Below are positions 1 to 12,406 of a DNA stretch of 64,000 nt, piece by piece; positions within the stretch are counted from its first letter, which is position 1; each line of letters opens with the position of its first letter. The notes under the pieces were generated by a model. It was not told the origin of the DNA. It was given only the letters and a program-made list of their open reading frames with translations, and made no database searches. The stretch is from Hypomyces perniciosus. Taxonomy: Eukaryota; Ascomycota; Sordariomycetes; Hypocreales; Hypocreaceae. Location: assembly GCA_008477525.1 (NCBI GenBank), contig SPDT01000006.1, forward strand, positions 4,243,501-4,307,500, written 5' to 3'. A program made the translations under genes and the position numbers.

Positions 1-2900
1 AACCGTTGGGACGCCACAGCAGACAAGCGCGATACTACTCGTTTGGTCTTGGGAATGGCCTCAACCCTGACCAGCTGATGTCCAAGGCGTAAGACGCCCG
101 GGTGACATATCTCATTTACTAATGTGAGGATAGGCAGACAGATGGGCATTTTGCAGCTTTGCGTATTAGATATTCCCCAAAGGGCTGATTCTTGCGATAA
201 TCCTATGTAGGACTTCGTACATCTATCCGTAGGCGGGTGATGGGAGCTCCAGCTTAGACAAGGAGGGGTATAAGTCCGGAATGCTACTTGTGTCCACCCA
301 GAAACCCAAGCCACATGGGTGCTGTGCATGCAACAGGGAGTGCGGGCGTACGGAGTGCATGCATCGCCGTTGGCAAAAAAAGAACACAAAATCGTCTGTT
401 GTCCTTCGTTTGCCTGATGTTGAAATATAGCCGGGCGACATTTTTTGCCGGCCGGAGATTTCATCTGGCCAAAACAAAACTATCAACCCGCTAATAACAG
501 GCAAGAAATAGCCCTAGGGCAAACACGTGCGACAACCTCGTCTAGGCTCCGGGGCTCTGGCTCTGTTTCCCGGGCGGGTCTGCAAGTTCAGGGGTAAGAT
601 TTGGTATTGGTGTGGATTGGGCAAATCACGATTGCATGAATGGATATAAGGATAAACTGGCTCGTGGCTCCCACGCGTTTGTTGTTCATACTGGTTGACA
701 TGAAAAATTGACCCTTGTCATGGATCCTTGCGGGCAGAGCAAAGGCCCCAAGACGATGCGATGCGTTCGTTCGAAAGTCGACCCCTGGATGAATGAACTG
801 AATGACCGACTCCCGGGCGGGTTTTTGCCCAGGCTCAGCTGCTCCACGATGGGGAACCGCAGATTAATTAATTGTCTGAAGAATGACGCCAGTGAGACAA
901 TCTGAGAGAAATACGAACGGTCACAAACCCCACGGTTGGTGAGAGACATTTCCCCGGATTTCACTGGACATTGGTGATTATAATTGAGACAAATGCGTCT
1001 TTTCTGTCTCCTGTCAGCAATGAATTAAAATACTAGTACGGAGAAGTAATACTCGTAGGTGTCAAACTAGGCCATGCTCGTAAACTAACTCAAGGGGATG
1101 AAACCAGACATTCATACCTTTCTATTTTCGTATGAGCATTACTTCGTTTACGACTGCTGTGAGGCCAGAAATGTGCTTGTTCAACAAAAGGGTGTCGTCC
1201 TTCTGAAAGATCGGCGAACTGCTCCGGTCTTGACTTGTTAGCCTAAATCATGTTCATATCATGGACCCGTCTATATTCCTGCTTCTATGAGTACTAGTAC
1301 TCCATCACACATTGCCATTGCTCGTATTTCTTTCTGGATATTTTCTTGCACAGTGGGTTGTTAGCAGCTAGACACCATTTATAAGACCCTCGATGTTCCC
1401 ATTACTACTCCCGGGTAGGAAGACGGTAATAGTCCTGATTCCTTTTTCGTTTTGGCCCCCATCTTAGCACGTGTTAAGAGATTGTTTAGCGGAGAGACTA
1501 CTGCGTGTCGGCGAAAGACGCCGCGCCGGGCGCATGCAGCTTGCATTAGTATTAGTTTGATGACGACCCAGGACCAAAAGAGGGAATTGAGCCCTGTTTT
1601 TTTCTGTAATTCCTAGGCTGCTGGACGGTTGAGACAGCTCAACGGTTCGATGAGCGAGTCAGAAAGACTGAGATTCGCGCCGGGAGTCGGGAGAGACATG
1701 ACTGTTGACATGATGAATGGTGTATCTACCTCCTATCTAATAAGACATGTCCAGATCAACCTGAAAGATGGACAACTACAAAGTACGACGTGCGTGAGCC
1801 GGGAATTCGGCAAATGTAATTCATAGACTGTGTGCGTCTAATAAGTTTGTTTCAGAGATGTCATTGAGCAGGAAATGGAACAGGGCATACGATATTCTCA
1901 TCAACCGCCTGGTATTAGTAAGTAGTAGTACTACCACTACTAGGTATGTATATGCTCCGTTCGAGTACTCGTATTAGACTCCCTAGTAGTAGTATTATTA
2001 CAAGTTCGTCCCGGAATTTCGGGTCCCTATCTCTACGACGAACTACCTACTACTAGCCCGTAGGGAGTGTCGCAGTAGTCCGTAGTTACGTGATCTGGCT
2101 AAATGGCTAGCAGTTATTTTTAGGGAATATTTTTTCATTAGAATCTGCTCTCATCGCGTTCATACAGCATGGGGGATTTTCTATTGGTTGGGATGTCATT
2201 AGTAGGAACACGTTTGGTGAGTTAGCATGGCGGGCCGCTTCGATTATTTGATCCTTTCGATGGGCTTATCTTTTTATCCACAACTGCATTGAACCCAGCT
2301 GGTTGCTTCTGCGGAAGGCTTTCCGTGGCTTCCAGACATGTTCGTTATAAGTACTCCGTACTCGTAGTAATAAGGATAAGGATACCATCGTCTATCTTTC
2401 GGACCTGGTGTCCCGACATGCATCCCTGATACCAATACTAGCTGCATCGTATGATCCAGGTCGTCGTGCGGGCTGGAGAGCTGCCAGTTGCGCTGCCGGG
2501 GTGCCTTTGATCCCTTGGCAGTACTCGCAGTAGCAGCACGACAAAGGGTAGCATCCTTGATGCCATCATCCATAATCCTTGATCCATGAACCCTGCGATA
2601 CCACTGCCCTGCAATACGAGTACGTACCATCTTATGGTTGCAATGGCAGTTTCCAATTCGTGCATGGCTAGCGTCGCGCGTCCCTGGCGGCCAAGAGACA
2701 AGGTGCATGTACTAATGGTCTAGTTGCATCAATATAGATGCAGCCAGGGGCTGCCGACCCTGAAGAAGAACACAGTCCAGAGTTATTAGTTGTGACAGGG
2801 CCTGAAGGGGGTCCATATGGATGCAGTGCAATAGACTAATGTATGGAGGGCAGGTCTGTATGTAAGGTCGTACGGCCGGCAGACAGACAGACAGACAGGT
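1..2900. other. Intergenic, no gene recognised
   Basis: No open frame here has codon character, a recognisable domain or fungal splice signals; the longest frames (65-144 codons) overlap one another on both strands. The stretch near 1913-2060 is rich in TAG/TAC triplets (for example runs of AGTAGTAGT). One exact copy of the dispersed GTAC-N3-GTAC element lies at 2351-2361, and a GACA run at about 2879-2898. It may be the far upstream region of the gene at 4226 or of a gene beyond the left edge. Confidence 0.6.
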
Positions 2901-4225
2901 CGGGAAAACAATAAAAGACAAGCATAAAGCCAGTCTTGTCTTGGGAGCGGTTCTGCGACCCCAACCTTTTCCATCAGTACCACCTACTTGATGGTCAGTG
3001 CCTGAGCCTCCCTCGAAGTCTCAGTCCCGCGGTGCGCGGCTCCAGTGTTTGTTCTTCTGCCGGTTGGCCCCCTGTCGGGATTTATTTGTTTTCGGAGATC
3101 TGCAACAGTCGACAGAAGGGAAGGGAAGGGAAGGAAAAAAAAAGAGACTTGTTTGGAGAATCAATCAATCATACAGCCAACAGCCAACAGCCAACAGAGA
3201 CCCGGGCAGACAGCAGCAGCCAACGAAAATTTCTACCGACACGCTGGCTGGCTTCTCGCTGCCAGCCGCTGGAAGGGCCTGGGGTGGCCATCAGGACGGA
3301 CGAGTGGCCAGGGGGCAAAAAGCAAATTCTCAGCAACCCGCGGCCCCCCCTTTACGGAACCTTGCTTGAATTGAACCTTTCTAGACTGACGACTGACTGG
3401 ATCACCACTGATCGCGCGTCTGCGTGCGTCTATCTCGCCTGCTTGCCTGCTTGCTTGCTTTCGGCGCACTGGCATTTCTCTTCCGTTCTTTTCCCCCCTC
3501 CCGCTTCGCTCATACTACTATTCACGTACCTACTATTCACGTATCTACGCACGCACGCACGCACGCACGCACGGCACATTACATTGTATTGCATTGCACT
3601 CTTACATCACATCACATCACACACACTCTCCGGAGTGTCTCTCTCCGAGAGCGCCGACGCAGCCAAGTCCAGACCGGCAGTTCAAGCGTCTGTCTCACCC
3701 ACGCTCCGCTCCCCGTGGCTGAACGAACCTCCTCGTACTCTGTACTGTACTCACACCACACACCATCATATCGCTTGCGTACCCGATCTGGGAGCTAGTT
3801 TTCTTTAGAGGGGGCTTGCAGACAGACCATCATTATGCGCACGCCGCAGTCCCCGCTCTCTTCAGCCTAGCATTGTCGAACCAGGAACTTGAAACGCCAT
3901 CCATCCTATTTCCCACACGCCGCCGCTCTGAGACATCGTGCTTGGCTTTTCCACCAAACACACGCCGCCCAGCACGCCCTCTCGCCGGTTTTATATGGTG
4001 TTCGCCGCTCTCTCAATCGCCAATCCCCCTGTTTGGTTACCTGCGCGCGACTCTTTCGGACGTACATACCATCTCCCGTGCATAACGCCCATAACGCCCA
4101 TTTGACGACCATCGTTGAGCGACATCCGATCGACGCCCGCCCAGTTCTTCTTGGACACTTTCGGTTTGCACTTTAGCTGCTGCCCGCGCTTTTCTTTCCC
4201 CTGATACCCCGCCATTCGATCCTCC
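2901..4225 (+). promoter_or_regulatory. Promoter and leader region of the RING/PH/VWA gene
   Basis: About 1.3 kb of pyrimidine-rich, low-complexity DNA precedes the start codon at 4226. It holds a GGGAA run (about 3116-3137), CCAACAG repeats (3174-3197), an ACGC tetranucleotide run (about 3547-3573) and CATCAC/CACA tracts (3600-3640). Such tracts are usual in fungal promoters and 5' leaders. Overlapping frames of up to 290 codons cross the region, but their predicted proteins are low-complexity and differ between frames, so I treat them as chance. The transcription start is not visible. Confidence 0.5.
3547..3573. repeat. ACGC microsatellite
   Basis: Tandem ACGC tetranucleotide, about six units, in the leader upstream of the RING/PH/VWA gene. 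Confidence 0.85.
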
Positions 4226-7200
4226 ATGTTCAGTCGATCCAAGAAGAATTCAAACTACAGTCACGGCAGTACTGGCTTCTCAGATAACGCCCGCAGGACT
4301 TCAAATATATCTGGCGCCTTGCGTGATCTGGGCATCTTCGGCGGCCGGGGAGCAGCACCAGGCGCTCCTCGATCGAGACCTGACACAAGTTCAACAGAGC
4401 CGCCGTTGTATCTTGAGGGTATGTCCAATATGCGACACACTGCTCTGAACCACATCTCTAACATCACTCTGCTAGGCCAAACCACCCATTATCTCCAAGC
4501 CAGCGCCCACGGCACTCCGCCCCTGCGCCGCGGCTCAGTGAACTCTGCTAGCAGCAGAGGCTCGCGTAGAGTAGGTGGCGTTGATAACAACGTCATCGCT
4601 AGCACCATGGAGAGAGGTCGCATGCGACGGGAGAGGACATTCGTCGGTAGCGAATGCTCCGTATGCGAGGAACCGCTTGAGCACACCCTGCGAGGCGAGC
4701 GTATACTGCAATTCTCCTGTTCGCATGTATCCCACGAGGCCTGCTTCTACGAGTTTATTCGCGAGTTTGAGTCACAATACTGCCCTACATGCGATGCCCC
4801 ATTGCATCTGGACACCAGCCGGGGCGGCAATGTTATCGACATCAGTTCGTCATCTGGACGCACGGAAATGTTGAAGCACGCTGCTAATTCAGATGTAGAC
4901 AAGATTGGCAACATAGTGCGCTCCACTGGCACCGAAACGAGGTCTGGCCAAACGCCGACCCCGACGTGGGAAAGTCAGGCCATGGGACCGCCCAGTATTG
5001 ATAGCTCCCAAAGACGACAAGTGCCCCCGTCGCCAGGCGTTGGAAGAACCAGACACGGCCGTTCCGACAGCGATGTAACCGGAGTCGCCTCGTCAACTGG
5101 ATATCCCGAAACCACGCAGAGTGGACCCCAATGGCGCCATGATTACGATGTCCAGGCCATGGAGACGACACCAGGAAGCCCCCGCGCTATTACTCGAAAC
5201 CCGATCCCACCTCCAACTGTTACTGTTCGATCGGAATTCCCGACCATCAATCGATCCCGCCAGCAACAAACCCTCACTTGTTTGGTCACAATCGAAGTGC
5301 CGGACAACAAGTGGAAACCAGATCCCGAAGATATTGCGTCGCCGACCCAATCCCAGTTAGCGGTCAGCACTAACATCGATGATGTGGCTACCCGCGCAAT
5401 ATCGCCGGCGCGGAGTGCCCCACGCTTTTATCCATATGAATCTCCTGATGTTCTTGAGGAGATGACGGAAAGTCTCCGCAATCGCGTTGATAACTGGCAT
5501 GGCTTGGACTTTGGCAGATTCGGGCAACTCAGGCTCTATGGGACCCTGCGGGTGGGCAAGGATAAGATGTCATGGCAGGAGCTGGAATGCTACCTCTTCG
5601 CAGAGATGCTCATCTGCGTCAAAGAAAAGAAGCTTCCGCAACAATGGGATGAGCATGGTGTCCTGCGAAAGTCGACCCGCTGCACACTCAAGGGATCCAT
5701 TCTCATTAAGAAGCACCTTAATGAGGTCACTGAGACTGGTGCCATTGATGAGAATATCCTGACTCTAAACCTGTCTGTTACCGAGCTGCCTCAGTTCCAT
5801 CTTCGATTTGAAAACCGGAACCAACTCAAGTTGTGGAACCAAGCCTTGCTGGATCTAAATGCAATTGAGGCACCTCCTTCTCTTCGAAATCCCGACTTCG
5901 ACCGCGGCGACATGTCCGAGACGGACGAAGAAGCTGACTGGAATCGCCCAAGGAAACATAGAGTATCATCTACTGCTTCCTCCTGGGGACACAAGTCCGC
6001 CACAACCGCACCAACAGAGTACACTACCTTTGCTCCCAAGAGCCCTCGCCTGACGAGCTCCATTCACGTCCCCATCGATGTTGTGGTTGTGGTCCCTATT
6101 TCTTCATCCATGCAGGGCGTCAAGATCAACCTTGTTCGAGACGCACTTAGATTCATGGTCAACACTCTTGGTGAGAGGGATCGTATGGGCCTGGTCACCT
6201 TTGGTTCAGGAGGCGGCGGTGTACCCATTGTTGGCATGACTACCAAGGCTTGGCCTGGCTGGTCCAACGTCTTGTCTTCAATCAAACCCGTTGGGCAGAA
6301 GAGCCATCGTGCTGATGTTGTCGAGGGCGCTAATGTTGCGATGGATCTGCTTATGCAGCGGAAACATAACAACCCCATCGCCACCATCATGCTCATCAGT
6401 GATGCATCAACATCCGACGCAGATTCTGTGGACTTTGTCGTTTCCAGAGCTGAAGCAGCAAAGTAAGTTTCGAACATACGCACTCTGATTAGGTTGACAA
6501 CTATTTCTAACATCTAACACAGGATTACTATCCACTCCTTTGGATTGGGAATGACACATAAGCCCGACACTATGATTGAACTCTCGACTCGAACAAAGGC
6601 ATCTTACACCTACGTTAAGGACTGGATGATGCTCCGAGAGTGTCTAGCGGGGTGTCTCGGTGGCATGCAAACTCTGTCCCACCAGAATGTCAAGCTCAAA
6701 CTCAAACTGCCTGAGGGCTCACCGGCCAAGTTTCACAAGATCAGCGGTGCCTTGCAGATCACAAAGCGTGCGACGGGCCGTGATGCCGAAGCATCACTTG
6801 GTGACTTGCGCTTCGGAGACAAGCGCGATGTCCTTGTCCAGCTCGTTATTCTCCCTGATAACTCCTCTCAAGAGCAGCTTCCCCAAGACCCTTGGGACAA
6901 CATTGTCTCAGGTCTCGAAGCGCTCGGCGGCGGGATGGATAACGAGGTGGAGAGGACGGTTTCCGTCGAAGAGGTTCCGCTCATCCAGGCTGATCTCACC
7001 TGGGGCGATATTCTACGTGATGGCACTGCCTCGCAAATGCCTCGCCCATCCCTGCTGGCAATCACCATGCTGCCAGCCACAAACAATCAAAAGAACCGGT
7101 GGCAGAACACGCCACCAATCCCGCCACACCCAAGCGTTGTCCAGAGACGTATGGAACTGCTAACCTCGGACATGCTGACGCGAGCCCTGACCCTGGTCAG

Positions 7201-7738
7201 TCGTGGCCAACATGACCGTGCGCATACTCTCCTAAATGAGACCCGCTCTATCCTCAAGGGCCTGGGTAAGGGTGGCCTGCCCCCTGTGCCGTCGAACAAG
7301 TCACAGCCTTCGACACCGCATCCAGGTAACGAAGGTTCTCCCACGTCTGGAACCCCAGATCGGAAACGCAGCCCATCACCGCCCACGTCGGCAACTTCCT
7401 CTGCTGGTAATCTTCCCAATCCCCAGCTTGGCCGATCTCGTTCTACCGATGGCCTTGCTCTGGGTACGGGCATTGATGCCACCACTGTTGCTGCTTTGGA
7501 TGCCGAGCTAGAGAGCAGTCTTGAATGGATCAACCACCCCGCCGTCTTCAGCCGTGACAGCCGCAAGGCTGTGCTCCAAGCTATTGGTGTCATTAGTTCT
7601 CAGCGTGCTTTCACGTTCCGCAGTCCTATTGAGAGCTTGTGGGCGGGCCGTGTAAACGGCATCAAGCGCCTGGCAGATCGGAGTCGCGAGTGGCGCGAGG
7701 AGGGTGGTGGTGAGGGTGGAATCATGGAGGAAGCTTGA
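4226..7738 (+). CDS. RING-H2 / PH-like / VWA domain protein, probable E3 ligase or scaffold
   Basis: Exons 4226-4418, 4476-6462 and 6523-7738, giving about 1131 residues. The order is: Ser/Arg-rich N-terminus; RING-H2 (CSVC at about 130, then C-x-H and CPTC); a long disordered Ser/Pro linker; a PH-like domain resembling those of fungal Ste5/Far1 scaffolds (from GRFGQLRLYGTL); a VWA domain (HVPIDVVVVVP); then a C-terminal beta region and a Ser/Pro tail. RING plus VWA recalls plant WAV3-type E3 ligases; RING plus PH recalls Ste5/Far1. The VWA metal motif DxSxS is degraded (PISSS, Asp lost) although a later Asp (LISDAS) remains, so metal binding may be lost. The first intron (57 bp, GTATGT, branch CTCTAAC, CTAG) has no stop and keeps frame; splicing joins LEG to QTT. 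Cellular role is inference. Confidence 0.85.
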
Positions 7739-8602
7739 TTCCCTCTTCCAGTCATGATTGGGCGGCGATCTCCTACGTCTTGTTTGCAACATGGCCACGG
7801 CGTTTTGGGTGCAATTTTTCTTTCCACTATTGCGGCACATCATGGATTGGGCATATGTGGAACGTTTCGACGTATTCACAATGTTTGCATTGCTCACATG
7901 TTACCATCTTTTTGTCAAGTGTCAGAACTTGACGAGGGTACACCTCATACCACCAAGTCAGAACCTTACCAATAACCGTCTTTACGTCGAATCATATACC
8001 CCTGGTGGTCTCATTATGTGAGAGCCACCACCGTCTTCCCTTTTCTTTGTTTTGTACTTCGTATGCCAGCTTATTGTACTCGGCGCCTGCGACTGTTGGG
8101 TCTTGAAGCTGTTTTGGCAAGATGAGGAAAAGCTTCTTTTTTCTATTGCTTGGTTTGCTCACCCCCTGACAAAGGGCTCATCTGGATATGGCATTTGGCC
8201 CAGTAGGGGCAATGGGTATTTGGAAACACAGTACCGCGTATCAGCGCTCTCTCGGGATCGTTTTCTTAACTGTACATGTTGTCTTTTGGTACGGTAGTGG
8301 CTGATGACTTGTGTGTGGGACAGCACGTTGGATGGTTGAATGCATGTATCATTATGGGTGGCGGGGGTGGAGGGCTGAATTTACATGTAGCAAGAGGGAT
8401 ACCATGTTGAATACATCTTACAGGCGATTTGATCTTTTCAAACTCGTGTGTTTCGTTCGCTCTAGCTGTCTCTGTCTATCGTGTTGGGGTGTGGTAGTTC
8501 TGGTGAGTTGATCCCATTCTTGGCCTGAGAATCAGTTACATTATGTTTCTAATTTGCTATCAGGTTTGTTCTGCCTCCATAGATCCAACATCTCGTGATC
8601 CT
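7739..8602. other. Convergent 3' intergenic region
   Basis: This holds the 3' flanks of the RING/PH/VWA gene (+) and the FMN reductase gene (-). I see T-rich tracts and small chance frames only, with no recognisable gene. Confidence 0.6.
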
Positions 8603-9232
8603 TTAAGCGTCCTTCTTCTCTACTGGGTTCGCAAGCGCCTCTTGGATCTCCTTGAACGCTTGCACAATATCCTTTGCATTCTCGCCACTCTCCCAATCCT
8701 TCTTCGAATTCTCACCCAACTTACCCTCCCCAACCGCCGCAAAGACCTCGGGTCCAACGCCTCCTGAAAACACCAGCTGAGGCCTCGTCTTGGCGACTCT
8801 CAGCCCCATGCCCTCCAGCGCGGTCTTGACCTGCTCAGAGGCATTCTTGCCGCCGAAGATCCCGTAGCTCACAATGGCGACGGGCTTGTCGGCCCATTCG
8901 TTCTTGAGGTAGTCGATTGCGTTTTTGGTGCTGCCGGCCATGCCGTAGTTGTACTCCGGGTTGACGAGGATGTAGGCGTCGTAGGAGGCGATCTCGGCGC
9001 TCCAGCGTTTGCTGTGCTCGTGGGCGAAGGAGGCGTGCTTGGGGACGCTGGAGGGGACGACGGGCTCGTCGTAGATGGGGAGTTTGAAGGGGGCGAGGTC
9101 AACGATGGAGAGGGTGGTGGAGGTGTCTGAACCGAGCTCGTTTTGGAGCAGGGTGTGGACGAGGGAGGCGACTTGGGGCCCGATACGGGGGGTGCGGACG
9201 CTGGTGATGATGATGGCGACTTTGTGAGGCAT
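8603..9232 (-). CDS. LOT6: NADPH-dependent FMN reductase (Lot6-type quinone reductase)
   Basis: Single-exon gene of 209 residues in the flavodoxin-like NADPH-dependent FMN reductase family. The phosphate-binding loop is near the N-terminus (TSVRTPRIG), and the family motif PEYNYGMAGSTKNAIDYL is followed by the strand VAIVSYGIFGGKNA. Homologues such as yeast Lot6 are cytosolic FMN dimers that carry out two-electron quinone reduction, and yeast Lot6 also contacts the 20S proteasome. The length is typical and the start is the only reasonable Met. It lies convergent with the RING/PH/VWA gene. The symbol rests on family resemblance; close paralogues acting on other substrates cannot be excluded. 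Confidence 0.9.
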   Translation of the reverse strand: MPHKVAIIITSVRTPRIGPQVASLVHTLLQNELGSDTSTTLSIVDLAPFKLPIYDEPVVPSSVPKHASFAHEHSKRWSAEIASYDAYILVNPEYNYGMAGSTKNAIDYLKNEWADKPVAIVSYGIFGGKNASEQVKTALEGMGLRVAKTRPQLVFSGGVGPEVFAAVGEGKLGENSKKDWESGENAKDIVQAFKEIQEALANPVEKKDA

Positions 9233-10520
9233 CTTGAATGATGAGTTGTGTGTTTCTTTGTGAATAGGGGGAGTAGATAATTGAGGTTGTTGTAGTTGGT
9301 TGCCTTTGTATGTTAACTATGGGCTGTTGGTGAAGATGAAGACAACACAAGAAGAAGCATCTTGCTTTATATACTACCAACTCACGAACGAGGATATCCT
9401 GAGCATGCCCCCTTTCCATCACGACTTTGAGATCAATAAACATCTTCTTACAAATCAGCCATTGTAAACGCTCGTGAATCAACATGGAGTTAAACACGAC
9501 TAATCATTAACCGCGGAGATTCATAATCATCCTGAGAAGGGTGATTACTACACAACTGCCTCAATACATGGATGTCTCGACATCGTTGAAACATGAATAA
9601 TGTTGGTATTCAGAACGTATCTCGACATGCTATCATGACTGATTGCCTTGTATGTGAGGCCATTTCCAAACCGCCTGTCATCATAACGCCGTAACGCCGT
9701 CGTTGCTTTCAAACGCTGCAACAACCCGGCGGTATCTCTCGTCATTGGTCCGGAGACTTTCGTAAACAATTTCATTACTTAGCAGCCGCGCGCGATCCGC
9801 TCTGCGAGGGTTCTGACAATCTTCGCATTGCAGCGCTGCTGTTGATGATTGGTACGTGGACCCTGAAACTCCGCTCCGGAGATGGCGGAGTTTCCACACT
9901 GTCAAGGTTTGTATTAGAAACCCTAGTTTCCTCGGTTGGGAATCAAGGTTTGATCGATCCGGTTAAGGTTAAATGGTAATATAAGCTTTATTTGATGATA
10001 TCCGTGCTGCTTGGTTGTGGGTGTTTGAGGATTGATGGTGTGTATATCGATCGACAGCACAAGCTGGGCGAGAAACCCCGGTTCTATCTTGGCAAGTTGA
10101 AGTATCGGACTAGACATTGAAAACGGGGTGTATATGGTGGGCAATGAGAACTTGATTATCACTGCGTGTGCTTTTAGCTTTCTTGAGCTGTGAATGTATT
10201 ACAGTTCTTGTTATGCCCATACGCATCTCAAACCTCACCCTGCTGCTCATGGTCAACAATTCTCCTTCACATCGACCATCATGAATGAAGCTATATGATT
10301 TTTTGCAGTCACGATAGTCAAATAACACAATAGGACGGGAGTGGCTGAATTGGGAGGCATTCGATATTGCTGGCATGGCCAGATTTGTTCCACCCTGAAA
10401 ACTTTCAGGGTTGAGATTATGTTCTATCCACTTTTTGTCCATGTCGTGTCAAATCACACAGCTTGCCTTAACAGTCCGGGATATCTAAGTGTCCATGCCC
10501 CTCAATAACTCCAGTCCCGT
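9233..10520. other. Intergenic region between FMN reductase and CCT8
   Basis: Promoter of the FMN reductase gene (near 9233-9500) and 3' flank of CCT8. Short frames on both strands show no domain or splice structure. Confidence 0.55.
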
Positions 10521-12406
10521 TTAGTCCTCGTCCCAGTTCTGCAAAAAGAAACCCATGTTAGCAAGATTGTTTTTCGTCATCACAAGTGTCTGTCGGATGG
10601 GTTAAACTTACCGGGTTGGGCCCAGGGGGCTTTGGCCCGCCAGCCTGTCTTGCCACGATGATCTGGTCAACTGACAAGACCGTGCGAGCGGCCTCTGTAG
10701 CCAGCTTAATGGCCCAGTGCTTGGAGACCAAAAGGTCAAGGATGCCCTCGTCGGTAGCATCCAGAGCACCAGTACCATCCTGGTTCTAGGAAATAGAGTT
10801 AGCCTCTAATGCGTCGCGGTGATTAAGCAGGATGAATTGCATACCTCTACATCGACACCGGTCTCGCCGTTCTCTGCCTTGTGGTGGGCAGCGTATAATG
10901 TGCTCAGAACCTCAGTAGCATCCAGGCCGCAGCTCTCGGCCAGTGTCCGGGGAATGACCTCAAAGGCTTCTCCGTATTTCTTGATGGCGTATTGACTCAA
11001 GCCTGGCGTCTTCTCGCCATGTGCCTGTATCCTTGCACTCAACTGAATCTCTGTGGCACCAGCACCGGGGACCAGTCTCGGGTCCTTGGTAATGGCCTTG
11101 ACGACATTGACACCGTCATCGACAGCTCGCTCAATGTCATCGAGATGGTTCTGAGTGGCGCCACGGAGGACCAGCGTAGCAGTACGAGTGACTTCATCCT
11201 CTTGCCTGAAGACGGTAACTCGGTCACCGCCAATCTCAATGGTCTCGACAACGTCAATGGATCCCATCTCGTCAGGCATGGGGGCACCTAACCGAGCCAG
11301 CGGGGTGGCACCAACGACACGGCAGATTCGCCGCAACTCGAACTTGCTGAGGATTCGAATGCAAAGAATACCATAGCGGTTCAGATAGTGCATCGCCAAG
11401 TCGCCCACTCGCTCGCCGCACACAACGACTCGCAGACCAGAGTCATGGAGCTCCTTGATGGCCTTCTCCAGCTGTGCTTCCTCGCCCTTGGTAAAGTCCA
11501 TCATCTCCTTGGCATTGTGCAGGAGCACGGTGCCCTTGGTCTCTGTTTGGCTGGTGTCAATGGGGCAGGTGAAGACACCGACCTTGGCACGGCGGGCCTT
11601 CTTCACCGACCCATCAGGCTCCTTGGGGAAGACCATGCCCTTCACCACTCTGCTCTGATCCAAGCTGCCGCCCATGATCTTGACGACTCGAATGTTGTCG
11701 ACGTTGAAGTTGACAGGGTTCTTGGGCAGGACGGCGAGAACAGCTTCCGCCACCAGGTTTGCCAGGAACTCCTCGTTGCCATTCTGCTTGCTAGCGATGA
11801 CGGTGCGCAGAGCCTTGCTGAGCTCCTCCTGGTCCTGAATGTTCCCTACCTTGTCAACTGAGAGCTGTTCCAGGGTATCCAGCGCAAACTTCTGTGCCTT
11901 CTCGTAACCGATGACAATGTCGGAGGTCTTGAGGCCCATCCGCAGCAGGTCCTCGGCCTTTCGCAGCAGCTCACCAGCCAGCACAATGACCATGTTGGTT
12001 GCATCACCCATCTCAGCCTCCTGTTGCTGGGAGGCCATGACAAGGAGCTTAGCGGCAGGGTGGACAACATCGAGCTCACGGAGGATAGTGGCGGCGTCGG
12101 AGGTGAGGATCATCTTCTGGAGGTGGTTGATGACAACCTTGTTGCGGCCGTAAGGGCCCAGTGATGTCTGGACAGTCGAGGCAATAGCCCGGCAGGCGTC
12201 GATGTTCCGCAACACGGCTCCATCTTCAGAGTCATAGCTGGAGGGTGGTAGAGCGTCATGGTCAGCCAGATATAGATTCAGGTTGCCATGGCGGGGTTCA
12301 GGAGTGGGATGTCATGTTGTCTGCCAGGATCTGTGTCTCCCACTTACTTGTTGTAGCCCTTCTTGAAAAGGCCCGCGTTGGGCGCGTTGGGGATGTTGAG
12401 CGACAT
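10521..12406 (-). CDS. CCT8: T-complex protein 1 subunit theta (CCT8)
   Basis: Exons 12406-12348, 12237-10845, 10785-10612 and 10538-10521, giving 547 residues. It is a subunit of the eight-member cytosolic chaperonin TRiC/CCT, which folds actin, tubulin and WD40 proteins. The theta assignment rests on the N-terminus (MSLNIPNAPNAGLFKKGYNN), the nucleotide-binding segments (SLGPYGRNKVVINHL, GDATNMVIVLAGELL), the PGAGATEIQLS motif and a C-terminus ending NWDED. Intron phases all agree, and donors are GTAAGT or GTATGC. The first exon codes 19 residues and the last only five codons plus stop, so an unspliced reading loses both ends. The gene is divergent from the HMG-box gene. Confidence 0.95.

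Noticed and set aside
2274..2708. 144-codon minus-strand frame in the left gene-free region
   Set aside because: No domain, no codon character and overlapped by an equally long frame.
3547..3573. CRISPR-like or direct-repeat array
   Set aside because: A simple ACGC microsatellite without spacers; CRISPR arrays are not expected in a fungal nuclear genome.
2936..3808. 290-codon plus-strand frame upstream of the RING/PH/VWA gene
   Set aside because: Low-complexity composition made of simple repeats, open in three frames at once, no domain and lying in a typical promoter/leader.
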